NCBI GenBank assembly: GCA_018699075.1
Contig: JABIPV010000233.1
Coordinates: 1 to 6,643 of the forward strand
Direction of reading: 5' to 3'
DNA length: 6,643 nt
DNA from: Kordiimonadaceae bacterium
Lineage (GTDB): Bacteria > Pseudomonadota > Alphaproteobacteria > Sphingomonadales > Emcibacteraceae
A program made the position numbers and the translations under genes. Below the pieces are notes generated by a model. It saw only the letters and a program-made list of their open reading frames with translations. It was not told the DNA's origin and made no database searches. Below, piece after piece: positions 1 to 6,521 of the stretch (position 1 is the stretch's first letter; each line of letters opens with the position of its first letter).

Positions 1-1
1 A

Positions 2-601
2 TTTTTTAATGATGAATTTAAAGCTATCACAGATGTTGCAAAAAAATATAACATACCCGTTGCCGTACATTCCCATCCGCGGGAAAGCGCACTACAAGCC
101 TTAAAGTTTGGCGTGACTTCAATCGAACATGGTACATTCATGAATGAAGAAGCCATGGACATTATGATCCGTGACGACGTTTATTATGTACCGACAGTTT
201 CCAACCTAGAAGAAATTGAACAGCAGGTATCATCCGGTGATTATAGTGGCGCAGCACTTGAACACCGTATAAAATATATAGAAAGACATCCAGGTGTTAT
301 ATACCAGGCTTACAAAAAGGGCGTTAAAATAGCCACCGGTACAGATGGTGACGGTCGTAACATTGGTAAGAATTACCGCGAGATTGAAAGATTTGTTGCC
401 CTTGGCATCCCTCATAATGATGCCCTTAAGATGGCGACAGTTAATAGTGCAGAACTACTGGGGTTTAGTAATAGCCTTGGCAGCATCGAAAATGGTAAAA
501 TTGCGGACATAATTGCCATAGATGGAAATCCACTTAAGGACATCAAAGACATAGAAAATGTCGTCTTTGTAATGAAAGACGGAAAAATTTATAAGGATTA
601 A
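2..601 (+). CDS. Metal-dependent amidohydrolase (imidazolonepropionase/prolidase-like), C-terminal half, 5' end outside window
   Basis: The reading frame is open from base 2 to the TAA at 599-601, giving 199 residues. The GTG at 113 lies inside the conserved core, so it is not the start; the true start lies upstream of the window. The fragment aligns without gaps to residues 209-407 of the complete neighbour at 606-1829, with roughly half or more of the residues identical. Visible metal or active-site residues are the VHSH histidine (codon 68-70), the SIEHGT histidine (codon 128-130) and the GTD aspartate (codon 344-346). The C-terminal part (LGSIENGKIADI) is the usual return to the small beta domain of amidohydrolases. 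Members of this family include Xaa-Pro dipeptidase-like and Arg/Lys carboxypeptidase-like enzymes; the substrate here is unknown. One difference from its twin is that GTDAGVAPHGKN becomes GTDGDGRNIGKN, losing the histidine after the metal aspartate. It is the upstream member of a tandem pair, 4 bp from the next gene. Confidence 0.9.
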   Translation, partial: FFNDEFKAITDVAKKYNIPVAVHSHPRESALQALKFGVTSIEHGTFMNEEAMDIMIRDDVYYVPTVSNLEEIEQQVSSGDYSGAALEHRIKYIERHPGVIYQAYKKGVKIATGTDGDGRNIGKNYREIERFVALGIPHNDALKMATVNSAELLGFSNSLGSIENGKIADIIAIDGNPLKDIKDIENVVFVMKDGKIYKD

Positions 602-605
602 ATTA

Positions 606-1829
606 ATGAAAATATTTTCTTTAACAATAATGTTAGCTGTGTTTGGCTTTTTTAATGCCGTTGCGCAGGAAGAAATGCCAAAAATTACAATTATTCATGC
701 GGGTACATTACTCGCCGTTGCCGGTGAAAATACTTTATCAGAACAATCAATCATCATTGAAGACGGTAAAGTGACCGATGTTGTGGCGTCGTATTTGGAT
801 GAAATGGGCGATGCAGAAGTTACTGTTATTGATTTATCGGATAAATTCGTCATGGCGGGAATGATGGATATGCATGTTCATTTAGCCTCAAGTGGTGGTA
901 ATGCGGCGGATCACGCGCTGGCGGGTGTTAAAAACGGTTATGTGACACTGATGGCTGGCTTTACCACCGTACGTGACCTTGGCGCGACGGATGATACGAT
1001 CTTCAAGTTAAGAAAAGCGATTAACGATGGTGATGTGATAGGCCCCCGCATTTATTCAGCAGGCACGATCATTGGTGTTGGTAGTCGTGGTAATGGTGTT
1101 GATTGTAACGGTGTGGAAAGTTGCCGCCGTACGACCCGCGATATGATTATTGGTGGTGCGGATTGGATTAAAATATATTCATCCTGTAGCGGTACCCAGC
1201 CGTGTGCTCATAAAGATGGCTCACCTATGTTTTTTGATGATGAAATGGAAGCAATAACGCAAGTCGCCAAAAAATACAATATTCCAGTGGCAGCCCATTC
1301 ACATCCAACGGCGAGCGGCATACAAGTTTTAAATTACGGTGTTAAATCCATCGAACACGGTACCCATTTAAATACGGCGTCCATGGAAAGAATGAAAAAA
1401 GATCATGTATATTATATTCCAACATTTTCAGTAATGGATCGCTTAGATAGACTTGTGAATGATCCAGCGACGGATCCGGCACGGGCGAAGCGTATGCAGG
1501 GCACACTTGATAATAATCCGCGTCAAATTATGAAGGCTTATGAAATGGGTGTTCCGATTGCCGTGGGAACCGATGCGGGGGTAGCACCGCATGGAAAAAA
1601 TTACCGTGAAGTTGAAAAATATGTTGAAATTGGTATCTTAAATAATGATGCCTTAAAAATGGCAACTGTCAACACAGCAGACTTGTTGGGTAAGTCGGAC
1701 ATGCTTGGGTCAATCGAAAAAGGTAAATATGCTGATATTATTGCGGTTACGGGTAACCCACTCGTCGAAATTACAGACATTGAAAATATTGTCTTCGTGA
1801 TGAAAGAAGGCAGGGTTTATAAAGATTGA
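606..1829 (+). CDS. Exported metal-dependent amidohydrolase (prolidase/carboxypeptidase-like), complete
   Basis: This is a 407-residue hydrolase of the amidohydrolase superfamily. Residues 1-20 form a Sec signal peptide (hydrophobic core 3-18, likely cleavage after AVA20), so the enzyme should act in the periplasm or outside. Metal-site residues are all present: HVH at 90/92 after the first strand, Lys189 in GADWIKIY (the usual carboxylated lysine), His231, His251 and Asp323 in GTDAG. The length is normal for the family. Characterised relatives hydrolyse dipeptides or N-acyl amino acids, often with C-terminal Pro, Arg or Lys; the substrate here is inferred only to class. The ATG at 606 is supported by AAGGA at 593-597, inside the last codons of the upstream paralogue, which implies co-transcription and probable translational coupling. 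Cysteines 167, 173, 194 and 200 could form disulfides in an exported protein (inference). The gene is a tandem paralogue of the preceding one. Confidence 0.92.
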   Translation: MKIFSLTIMLAVFGFFNAVAQEEMPKITIIHAGTLLAVAGENTLSEQSIIIEDGKVTDVVASYLDEMGDAEVTVIDLSDKFVMAGMMDMHVHLASSGGNAADHALAGVKNGYVTLMAGFTTVRDLGATDDTIFKLRKAINDGDVIGPRIYSAGTIIGVGSRGNGVDCNGVESCRRTTRDMIIGGADWIKIYSSCSGTQPCAHKDGSPMFFDDEMEAITQVAKKYNIPVAAHSHPTASGIQVLNYGVKSIEHGTHLNTASMERMKKDHVYYIPTFSVMDRLDRLVNDPATDPARAKRMQGTLDNNPRQIMKAYEMGVPIAVGTDAGVAPHGKNYREVEKYVEIGILNNDALKMATVNTADLLGKSDMLGSIEKGKYADIIAVTGNPLVEITDIENIVFVMKEGRVYKD

Positions 1830-1874
1830 ACGTATTAAGTAGTGAAATAATAATACACACATAGGGAAAATCAA

Positions 1875-2768
1875 ATGACAAATACTCATAAACTAGCTGA
1901 TAAAAACATCATAACTCAGGATGTAATTAACCTTTACCATGATTTTACGCATGGTGATGGCGATCGTCGAAAGTTTATGAAAAACCTGTCTATTATGGTT
2001 GGCGGAATGGTGACGGCAAATAGTTTAATCCCACTTTTAGAAAGTAATGTGGAAGCTATGATCACGCAGCCTGATGATGATCGTTTGGTTACAGGTGATG
2101 TGACTTTAAAGGCGGCAGGCAAGGATGTTTATGCATATGCTGTGCGTCCAAAGAATGCCATGGGTAAACTTCCTTGTGTTGTTGTTATACATGAAAACCG
2201 CGGTCTTAATCCTCATATAATGGATGTTGCGCGCCGGGTTGCGCTTGAAGGTTACATGGTGCTTGCGCCGGATGCAGTATCATTGCTTGGCCGTCGCGCC
2301 AAAGATGATGATGAAGGCCGGGAAATGATCCGACAACTTGATGCTGAAGAAGCAAGGCAGGTTTACTTGTCCGCAATTGATCATCTAACAAACCATCAAG
2401 ATTCAACCGGTAAAGTTGGAACAGTTGGTTTTTGTTGGGGTGGAAGTATGTCGGGCCGGATGGCAATTGGTTCAAACACCCTTGATGCGGCGGTGGTTTA
2501 TTACGGCGGGCGTCCTTCTACGGAAGACGTGCCAAAAATCAAAGTACCCATGATGATGCATTACGGTGAAATGGATAGCCGTCAAATGGCGTTTATTCCT
2601 CAATATAGAACAGATCTAGACGCATCAAAGATTGATTATGACCTTAAGATATGGTGGGGCGCGCAGCACGCCTTCAATAATGATAGCAATGAAGCACGTT
2701 ATGATGAGAAAACCGCGACAGAAGCGTGGGGTCAAACCATGCTGTTTTTTGAGCAAAAATTAAAATAA
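1875..2768 (+). CDS. Dienelactone hydrolase family protein with Tat-type signal
   Basis: This is a 297-residue alpha/beta hydrolase of the dienelactone hydrolase family. The N-terminal ~30 residues precede a twin-arginine motif (DRRKFMK, Arg31-Arg32) and a hydrophobic stretch at about 38-54, indicating Tat export of a folded enzyme or a Tat-dependent membrane anchor. The catalytic triad is visible: nucleophile Cys187 in GFCWGG, Asp234 in GEMD and His265 in QHAF. Glu107 in HENRG matches the conserved glutamate that holds the cysteine in its resting state in this family. Family members cleave dienelactones or related small esters; many exported members, such as the YghX-like group, have no known substrate, so none is assigned here. 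AGGG at 1863-1866 lies 8 bases before the ATG. The 45 bp upstream gap has no clear terminator, so it is probably in the same transcript as the amidohydrolases. Confidence 0.9.
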   Translation: MTNTHKLADKNIITQDVINLYHDFTHGDGDRRKFMKNLSIMVGGMVTANSLIPLLESNVEAMITQPDDDRLVTGDVTLKAAGKDVYAYAVRPKNAMGKLPCVVVIHENRGLNPHIMDVARRVALEGYMVLAPDAVSLLGRRAKDDDEGREMIRQLDAEEARQVYLSAIDHLTNHQDSTGKVGTVGFCWGGSMSGRMAIGSNTLDAAVVYYGGRPSTEDVPKIKVPMMMHYGEMDSRQMAFIPQYRTDLDASKIDYDLKIWWGAQHAFNNDSNEARYDEKTATEAWGQTMLFFEQKLK

Positions 2769-2858
2769 GTAAGCATATTCGTATTTTCTTGCAAATGATT
2801 GTCTTTATGAAATAGTTATAGGCATAGATAACTTTGCAAATTTTCCGGAGAAAATACA

Positions 2859-3392
2859 ATGGCCATTATGCCTATGTCTGAATTTGATCGTTTTATGATC
2901 CTTTTTGATCGCCTTTATGATTTTACTGAAACGTATGTTTATAAAACACCTGAAGATAAGTATGATTGGAAACCCGTAGAAGGCCCAGGGGTTAGTTTTG
3001 GTGATCGCCTTGATGATGTAACTATTAAATCGTTACATATACACTTAACGGTCAGCGAAGATGGTTTTGTTCGCTCCATTTGTGAAATAGAGGAAGGTAA
3101 TGAAATTCCTCTGCCAATTAATAAACAACTTTCTAAAAAGCTTGATAATGGTGATTTTATCACTCTTGGGCGGGAGCTTCATACGAACTGTATGCAAATG
3201 CTTAAAAGATTAACACCGGAAGAGATATCTAGAACTGTTTGGTTCCAAGGATGTGAATATAGTGTTATGGGCTTTCTATGGGCACTCTATGCGCATTATG
3301 CTTACCATTTAGGAAATATTGATACCTATATGCGTCAGGGAGATATGAAGCCAACGGCCTTCTTTAATTTCACCAAGCCGACGATGGCATAA
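2859..3392 (+). CDS. DinB-fold (DinB/YfiT-like putative metalloenzyme) family protein
   Basis: This 177-residue cytoplasmic protein has no signal peptide or membrane segment. It has the pattern of the DinB/YfiT four-helix bundle: a first helix rich in Phe and aromatic residues (8-25), a histidine pair at 60/62 at the start of the second conserved helix, and the C-terminal HxxxH of His146 and His150 in HYAYHLGNIDTYMR. One histidine from the first group plus the last two is the usual divalent-metal triad. Proteins of this fold include thiol S-transferases (bacillithiol, mycothiol), maleylpyruvate isomerase relatives and many of unknown function. The sequence alone does not show which applies, so no reaction is assigned. 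The start at 2859 is well supported by GGAG at 2847-2850. It ends 4 bp before the racemase-reductase gene, so the two are almost certainly translated from one message. Confidence 0.8.
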   Translation: MAIMPMSEFDRFMILFDRLYDFTETYVYKTPEDKYDWKPVEGPGVSFGDRLDDVTIKSLHIHLTVSEDGFVRSICEIEEGNEIPLPINKQLSKKLDNGDFITLGRELHTNCMQMLKRLTPEEISRTVWFQGCEYSVMGFLWALYAHYAYHLGNIDTYMRQGDMKPTAFFNFTKPTMA

Positions 3393-3396
3393 TGTT

Positions 3397-4863
3397 ATGA
3401 AGACAATTGGTTTGCTTGGCGGGATGAGCTGGGAAAGTACAGCAGGATATTACCGTGAAATAAACCAAGGGGTCAAAAAAGCTCTTGGTGGGCTTCATTC
3501 TGCAAAAATTGCTATGTATAGCGTCGATTTTGAACCGATTGAACAATTGCAACATGCAGGAGATTGGCAGGGGACCGCAGTTATATTAAGCGAAGCTGCG
3601 AAAAAAGTAGAGGCAGCGGGCGCTGATTTCTTGCTCATTTGTACAAACACAATGCACCTTGTCGCGCCGGAAATTGAAAAACATATCTCAATCCCCATAT
3701 TACACATCGCCGATGCTACGGCAGAAGTATTGATTGATAATGATGTTAAAACTGTGGGGTTACTTGGTACTGCATTTACTATGGAGCAGGACTTTTATAA
3801 AGGACGCCTTAGTGATAAATACGGCTTAAATGTAATTGTTCCTGATGAAAAGAACCGTAAAACTGTTCATGATATAATTTATCAGGAACTCTGTCTTGGC
3901 GAAATCAAAGGTCCATCAAAAGCGGAATATTTACGGATTATCCATAGTTTAACAGAGGAAGGTGCAGAGGCCGTTATCTTAGGATGCACAGAGATTGGAA
4001 TGTTGGTTAATCAGGATGATACAGATGTCACGCTTCTGGATACCACAGCCATTCATGCACAAAAGGCGGTTGAACAGGGCTATTTTTTAAGCTGTCAGCA
4101 AAAACCTTACGAAGGTATGGATGTAAAGTCTGCTGATGCTAATTCGCTTTTTATTAAGGCGAAAGTTACTTCTGTAGAATCTCGTATGGGACATATGTTT
4201 CAAATATTCATTGAACCCCTTGATGATTTTTCATTTAAACCGGGACAATTTTTAAACGTTAAAAACGCTGCAGGTACAATAAGAAGTTATTCTATTGCTT
4301 CAACGGATCAATCAAAAGGGGCCTTACTTGAAATCCATGTTCGACAACATGAACATGGGGAAGTTAGCAGTTGGTTATGTGATACCAACCGAGTAGGTGA
4401 AGAAATAGAAATTTCAGGGGCAAATGGAAGTTGTTTTTATGTGTCCGGGCGTACAGAACAGCCAATGTTACTAATTGGCACGGGTACTGGCCTTGCACCA
4501 TTGCTTGGCATTATTCGTGAATCTCTATCCCATGGTCATACGGGACCGATTGAGCTATATCACGGCGCAGTAAATAATGGCGGATTATATTTTACAGATG
4601 AACTAAATAAGCTTGCCGATAAACACCAGAACTTAAAAGTGTTCTACGGCGCCCTTGAAAAAGGAAACGAAGGTGATGAGGTGTTTGAAGGTTTAATTCA
4701 AAATCACGCTCTTACTAATAATCCTGATCTTAAAGGGTGGCGGGTATTTCTTTGTGGTGATCCTGGCATGGTAATGGCAACTAAAACCAAAGCATACCTC
4801 GCGGATGCAATGCTTTCTGACATATTTTCTGACCCGTTTGATATTAAAAAAGTTGAATTCTAA
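3397..4863 (+). CDS. Asp/Glu-type amino-acid racemase fused to an FNR-like flavin reductase domain
   Basis: This single uninterrupted 488-residue frame holds two unrelated enzymes. Residues 1-226 form a cofactor-independent aspartate/glutamate racemase-family domain: the N-terminal GLLGGMSWEST motif, catalytic Cys82 in CTNTMH, catalytic Cys197 in GCTEI and the closing LLDTTAIHAQKAVE segment. Residues ~250-488 form a ferredoxin-NADP-reductase-like module: flavin-binding RSYS (296-299), the nucleotide-binding GTGTGLAP loop (361-368) and the terminal CGDPGMV motif (453-459). The linker (~227-243, GYFLSCQQKP) resembles the end of a plant-type [2Fe-2S] ferredoxin domain with only its last cysteine (Cys233). 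The racemase part would interconvert L- and D-amino acids, and the reductase would move electrons from NAD(P)H to flavin. No functional link is evident. There is no Shine-Dalgarno before the ATG and only 4 bp from the upstream stop, so translation is probably coupled to the DinB-like gene. Both domains look intact; the fusion could be real or a deletion/assembly product. Confidence 0.9.
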   Translation: MKTIGLLGGMSWESTAGYYREINQGVKKALGGLHSAKIAMYSVDFEPIEQLQHAGDWQGTAVILSEAAKKVEAAGADFLLICTNTMHLVAPEIEKHISIPILHIADATAEVLIDNDVKTVGLLGTAFTMEQDFYKGRLSDKYGLNVIVPDEKNRKTVHDIIYQELCLGEIKGPSKAEYLRIIHSLTEEGAEAVILGCTEIGMLVNQDDTDVTLLDTTAIHAQKAVEQGYFLSCQQKPYEGMDVKSADANSLFIKAKVTSVESRMGHMFQIFIEPLDDFSFKPGQFLNVKNAAGTIRSYSIASTDQSKGALLEIHVRQHEHGEVSSWLCDTNRVGEEIEISGANGSCFYVSGRTEQPMLLIGTGTGLAPLLGIIRESLSHGHTGPIELYHGAVNNGGLYFTDELNKLADKHQNLKVFYGALEKGNEGDEVFEGLIQNHALTNNPDLKGWRVFLCGDPGMVMATKTKAYLADAMLSDIFSDPFDIKKVEF

Positions 4864-4870
4864 CTTTTCT

Positions 4871-4899
4871 TGCATCTAAAGCCATAAATCCTGCATCTA
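4871..4899 (+). repeat. Direct repeat TGCATCTA upstream of the CPBP protease gene
   Basis: TGCATCTA occurs at 4871-4878 and again at 4892-4899, with starts 21 bp apart, about two helical turns, so both would face the same side of the DNA. The block ends about 20 bp before the protease ATG and abuts the AT-rich TATTAT/TATAAA hexamers (4898-4909). It could be a regulator site overlapping a promoter, or chance. Confidence 0.3.
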
Positions 4900-4919
4900 T
4901 TATTATAAAGATAAATGAA

Positions 4920-5780
4920 ATGGATAGATTTATGGATATTGCCTTTCGACAAAAAATGAAAAAAGAACTTATTTGTTTTTTCTTAATTACATACGCTTTT
5001 TCCTGGGGAATATTTGGTCTTAGTTTTTTACTGGGGCTTGATAAAACACCGTTTGTGATTATTGGTGTTTGGGGACCTTCTATTATAGGCGTGTTGCTGA
5101 CATTCGTTTTTTATGGTGGGGCAGGATTGAAACGCTTTTTTGCTCGTTTTTCTCGTTTTAAACAAGGAGCGCTTTGGATACTTCCATTGCTTTTAGGCTT
5201 TTTTATCATTGGAATTTCAGGGCGGTTTCTATGGTCACTGATGAGTGACGCAGACTTTCTGCCAGGCTTCTATGGCTTTGGCTGGGTGGCAACAGTAATC
5301 ATCTCCCAATTCATTATCGCAGGAATGGGGGAAGAGTTTGGCTGGCGCGGTTTTGGTTTGCAGCGACTGCAGCAGCTTTATTCTCCTTTAAAAGCTTCAC
5401 TAATCATTGCTTTTTTTCATTTGTTCTGGCACGCGCCGACATATTGGTTAGGACAGGGAATGCATAACGTTCCAGCCATTTGGGCTGTATTATTCTTAAC
5501 GCCATGGACGATATTATTCACCTGGGCCTATAATAAATCTGGCGGCAGCATTATGGTCAGTGTTTTGTTCCATAGCATGATGGGGGCTACGCTAACGTTT
5601 TGTGCGTTTTTGCCTTCGGAAAGCGTCGTGCCAATTACACCTGATTTAATTACAAAATTATGGATCGGTGACGGCATCATGGGGGCTTATGTTATGGTGG
5701 TTGCGATATATTGGCTATTGGCCTTAATCGTGATTAAAAACGGTTTTGGAAAAGCGCCAGAGTTCGAGCATAAATTATAA
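4920..5780 (+). CDS. CPBP (CAAX protease/bacteriocin-processing) family intramembrane metalloprotease
   Basis: This 286-residue polytopic membrane protein has hydrophobic segments at about 17-40, 43-65, 86-104, 122-137, 159-174, 186-203, 209-230 and 250-273, with Lys/Arg-rich loops at 71-82. The CPBP (ABI, Rce1-like) signature motifs are complete: Glu138-Glu139 with Arg143 in GEEFGWRG, His167 and His171 in FHLFWH, and His218 in FHSMMG. These form the glutamate/histidine intramembrane metalloprotease site. Family members include prenyl-protein proteases and bacteriocin-maturation or immunity proteins; no bacteriocin or prenylated substrate is visible nearby, so the target is unknown. The start at 4920 has only a weak A-rich ribosome site; Met5 (4932) or Met13 (4956) are possible alternatives. 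A 56 bp gap after the racemase-reductase gene contains a direct repeat and AT-rich hexamers, so it may have its own promoter. It converges with the CHMI-like gene, 19 bp away. Confidence 0.88.
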   Translation: MDRFMDIAFRQKMKKELICFFLITYAFSWGIFGLSFLLGLDKTPFVIIGVWGPSIIGVLLTFVFYGGAGLKRFFARFSRFKQGALWILPLLLGFFIIGISGRFLWSLMSDADFLPGFYGFGWVATVIISQFIIAGMGEEFGWRGFGLQRLQQLYSPLKASLIIAFFHLFWHAPTYWLGQGMHNVPAIWAVLFLTPWTILFTWAYNKSGGSIMVSVLFHSMMGATLTFCAFLPSESVVPITPDLITKLWIGDGIMGAYVMVVAIYWLLALIVIKNGFGKAPEFEHKL

Positions 5781-5796
5781 AAAAATCGTTATTTTT
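5781..5796. terminator. Possible weak bidirectional AT hairpin between convergent genes
   Basis: The 19 bp between the two converging stop codons contain AAAAAT, a CGTT loop and ATTTTT, a 6 bp stem made only of A-T pairs with T-runs on both strands. The position suits a shared terminator. The stem has no G-C pair, so intrinsic termination would be weak, and the structure could be chance in AT-rich sequence. Confidence 0.25.
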
Positions 5797-5799
5797 GGC

Positions 5800-6144
5800 T
5801 TATTCTAAAACTCTTTTTTCATAACAATCACCATCCAAATCTACTATTTCGATGCTAATGCTGGTTGTGTTTGGGGTTATGGCACCAATATTGCCAAGCA
5901 TTAACGCGCTTAATGTGCTTTTTTGTTTGGGAGTTCTTCCGGGTAATATGCGTATAGTTATATGAATATAATCGTCTTTTGATAATCCGGATTTATAATG
6001 ATCATAGGAAATGGCGCGAGCCTTAATAGCAGTTTGGTTAAAAAGTCCTGCTTGAACAATAGTTTCGAAGGCAACATCAACCATATTGTTTATATCCACT
6101 TCCGCAGATAAGTTATTGGTATATTCTATAACACAGTGAGGCAT
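5800..6144 (-). CDS. 5-carboxymethyl-2-hydroxymuconate isomerase (CHMI)-family tautomerase
   Basis: This 114-residue protein of the tautomerase superfamily most resembles CHMI (HpaF type). It begins MPHCVIEYT: after Met removal, Pro would be the N-terminal catalytic base, as in all tautomerases, and MPHxxxE is typical of CHMI. Further matches are IKAR (40-43), the core DDYIHITIRILPGRTPKQK (57-75, including Arg70) and the helix that follows. It is slightly shorter than E. coli CHMI (~126 residues). HpaF isomerises 5-carboxymethyl-2-hydroxymuconate in homoprotocatechuate breakdown, but no other gene of that pathway is in the window, so the true substrate is uncertain. A purine-rich AAGAAAGAA lies just upstream of the ATG on the minus strand. 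It sits 16 bp downstream of the broken esterase and would share its transcript, so the IS insertion probably reduces or reroutes its expression. Confidence 0.82.
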   Translation of the reverse strand: MPHCVIEYTNNLSAEVDINNMVDVAFETIVQAGLFNQTAIKARAISYDHYKSGLSKDDYIHITIRILPGRTPKQKSTLSALMLGNIGAITPNTTSISIEIVDLDGDCYEKRVLE

Positions 6145-6160
6145 TTAATATTCTTTCTTA

Positions 6161-6514
6161 TTATTCTTTAAATTGCTGATCGGCGTACTTGGTAAAGATT
6201 TTCCAATCTTCAGGGGTGACGCTATGGACACCTTCACGGATATGATAGGCGAGAGGGGCATTAAAGTTTGTTTGTTCTGGTGTAGGCTGGAATAGACCGC
6301 TTAAGCCGTAGAGATGCCATGCGGGTCCTGCGGCCTTTGCCGCTTTATAGGTGCCTTCTGGATCTGCCCAAGTGTCTTCGACTGCATTGGTAATTAAAAT
6401 TGATCTGGGGGCAATTAAAGAAATCAGCCCGTGTTGATCAAATGGTAGAAAAGTTTCCTTATCATTGAATTTTTTAAACATGTCGTTAAACCAATGAGGA
6501 AAGGTGATACGCCC
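6161..6514 (-). pseudogene. CE15-like (glucuronoyl-methylesterase-type) esterase, C-terminal remnant cut by an IS
   Basis: The reading frame from the TAA at 6161-6163 stays open through the ATG at 6481 to about 6514, then meets an in-frame TAG (6515-6517) beside the IS terminus. The ~117 retained residues include FPHWFND upstream of that ATG, so the ATG is an internal codon, not a start. Features typical of bacterial CE15-like esterases are FPHWF, LPFDQHGLISLIAPR, an EDTWADPEG segment and YHIREGVHSVTPEDW near the C terminus, whose GxH histidine is the likely catalytic one. The catalytic serine (usually in a GxSRxGK-type motif), the acid and the signal peptide would lie in the missing N-terminal part, so the remnant should be inactive. 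Known CE15 enzymes cleave ester links between glucuronoyl groups and lignin or alcohols; assignment to the wider group is from these motifs only. The upstream half may lie beyond the other end of the IS. Confidence 0.8.
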
Positions 6515-6521
6515 CTAGATT

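Noticed and set aside
113..601. GTG at 113 as the start of a short amidohydrolase gene
   Set aside because: The same frame is open to the window edge and the 37 codons before it match the paralogue's conserved core, so the gene starts upstream.
1830..1874. Terminator or small RNA between the amidohydrolase and the dienelactone hydrolase gene
   Set aside because: The 45 bp gap has no GC-rich stem followed by a T run.
2206..2475. Antisense 89-codon frame inside the dienelactone hydrolase gene
   Set aside because: It lies fully opposite a gene with a complete catalytic triad and its translation shows no recognisable domain; it is a shadow frame. The other short antisense frames under the plus-strand genes were dropped for the same reason.
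2769..2858. Sigma-70 promoter (TTGCAA with a downstream AT-rich box)
   Set aside because: No hexamer close to TATAAT at 16-18 bp spacing was found, so it is not listed as a promoter.
4082..4128. An intact [2Fe-2S] centre in the fusion protein
   Set aside because: Only Cys233 is present near the joint; the CxxxxCxxC group needed for the other three ligands is missing.
6161..6481. A complete small protein starting at the ATG at 6481 on the minus strand
   Set aside because: Family-specific residues (FPHWFND) continue in frame upstream of that ATG, so it is an internal methionine of a truncated esterase.
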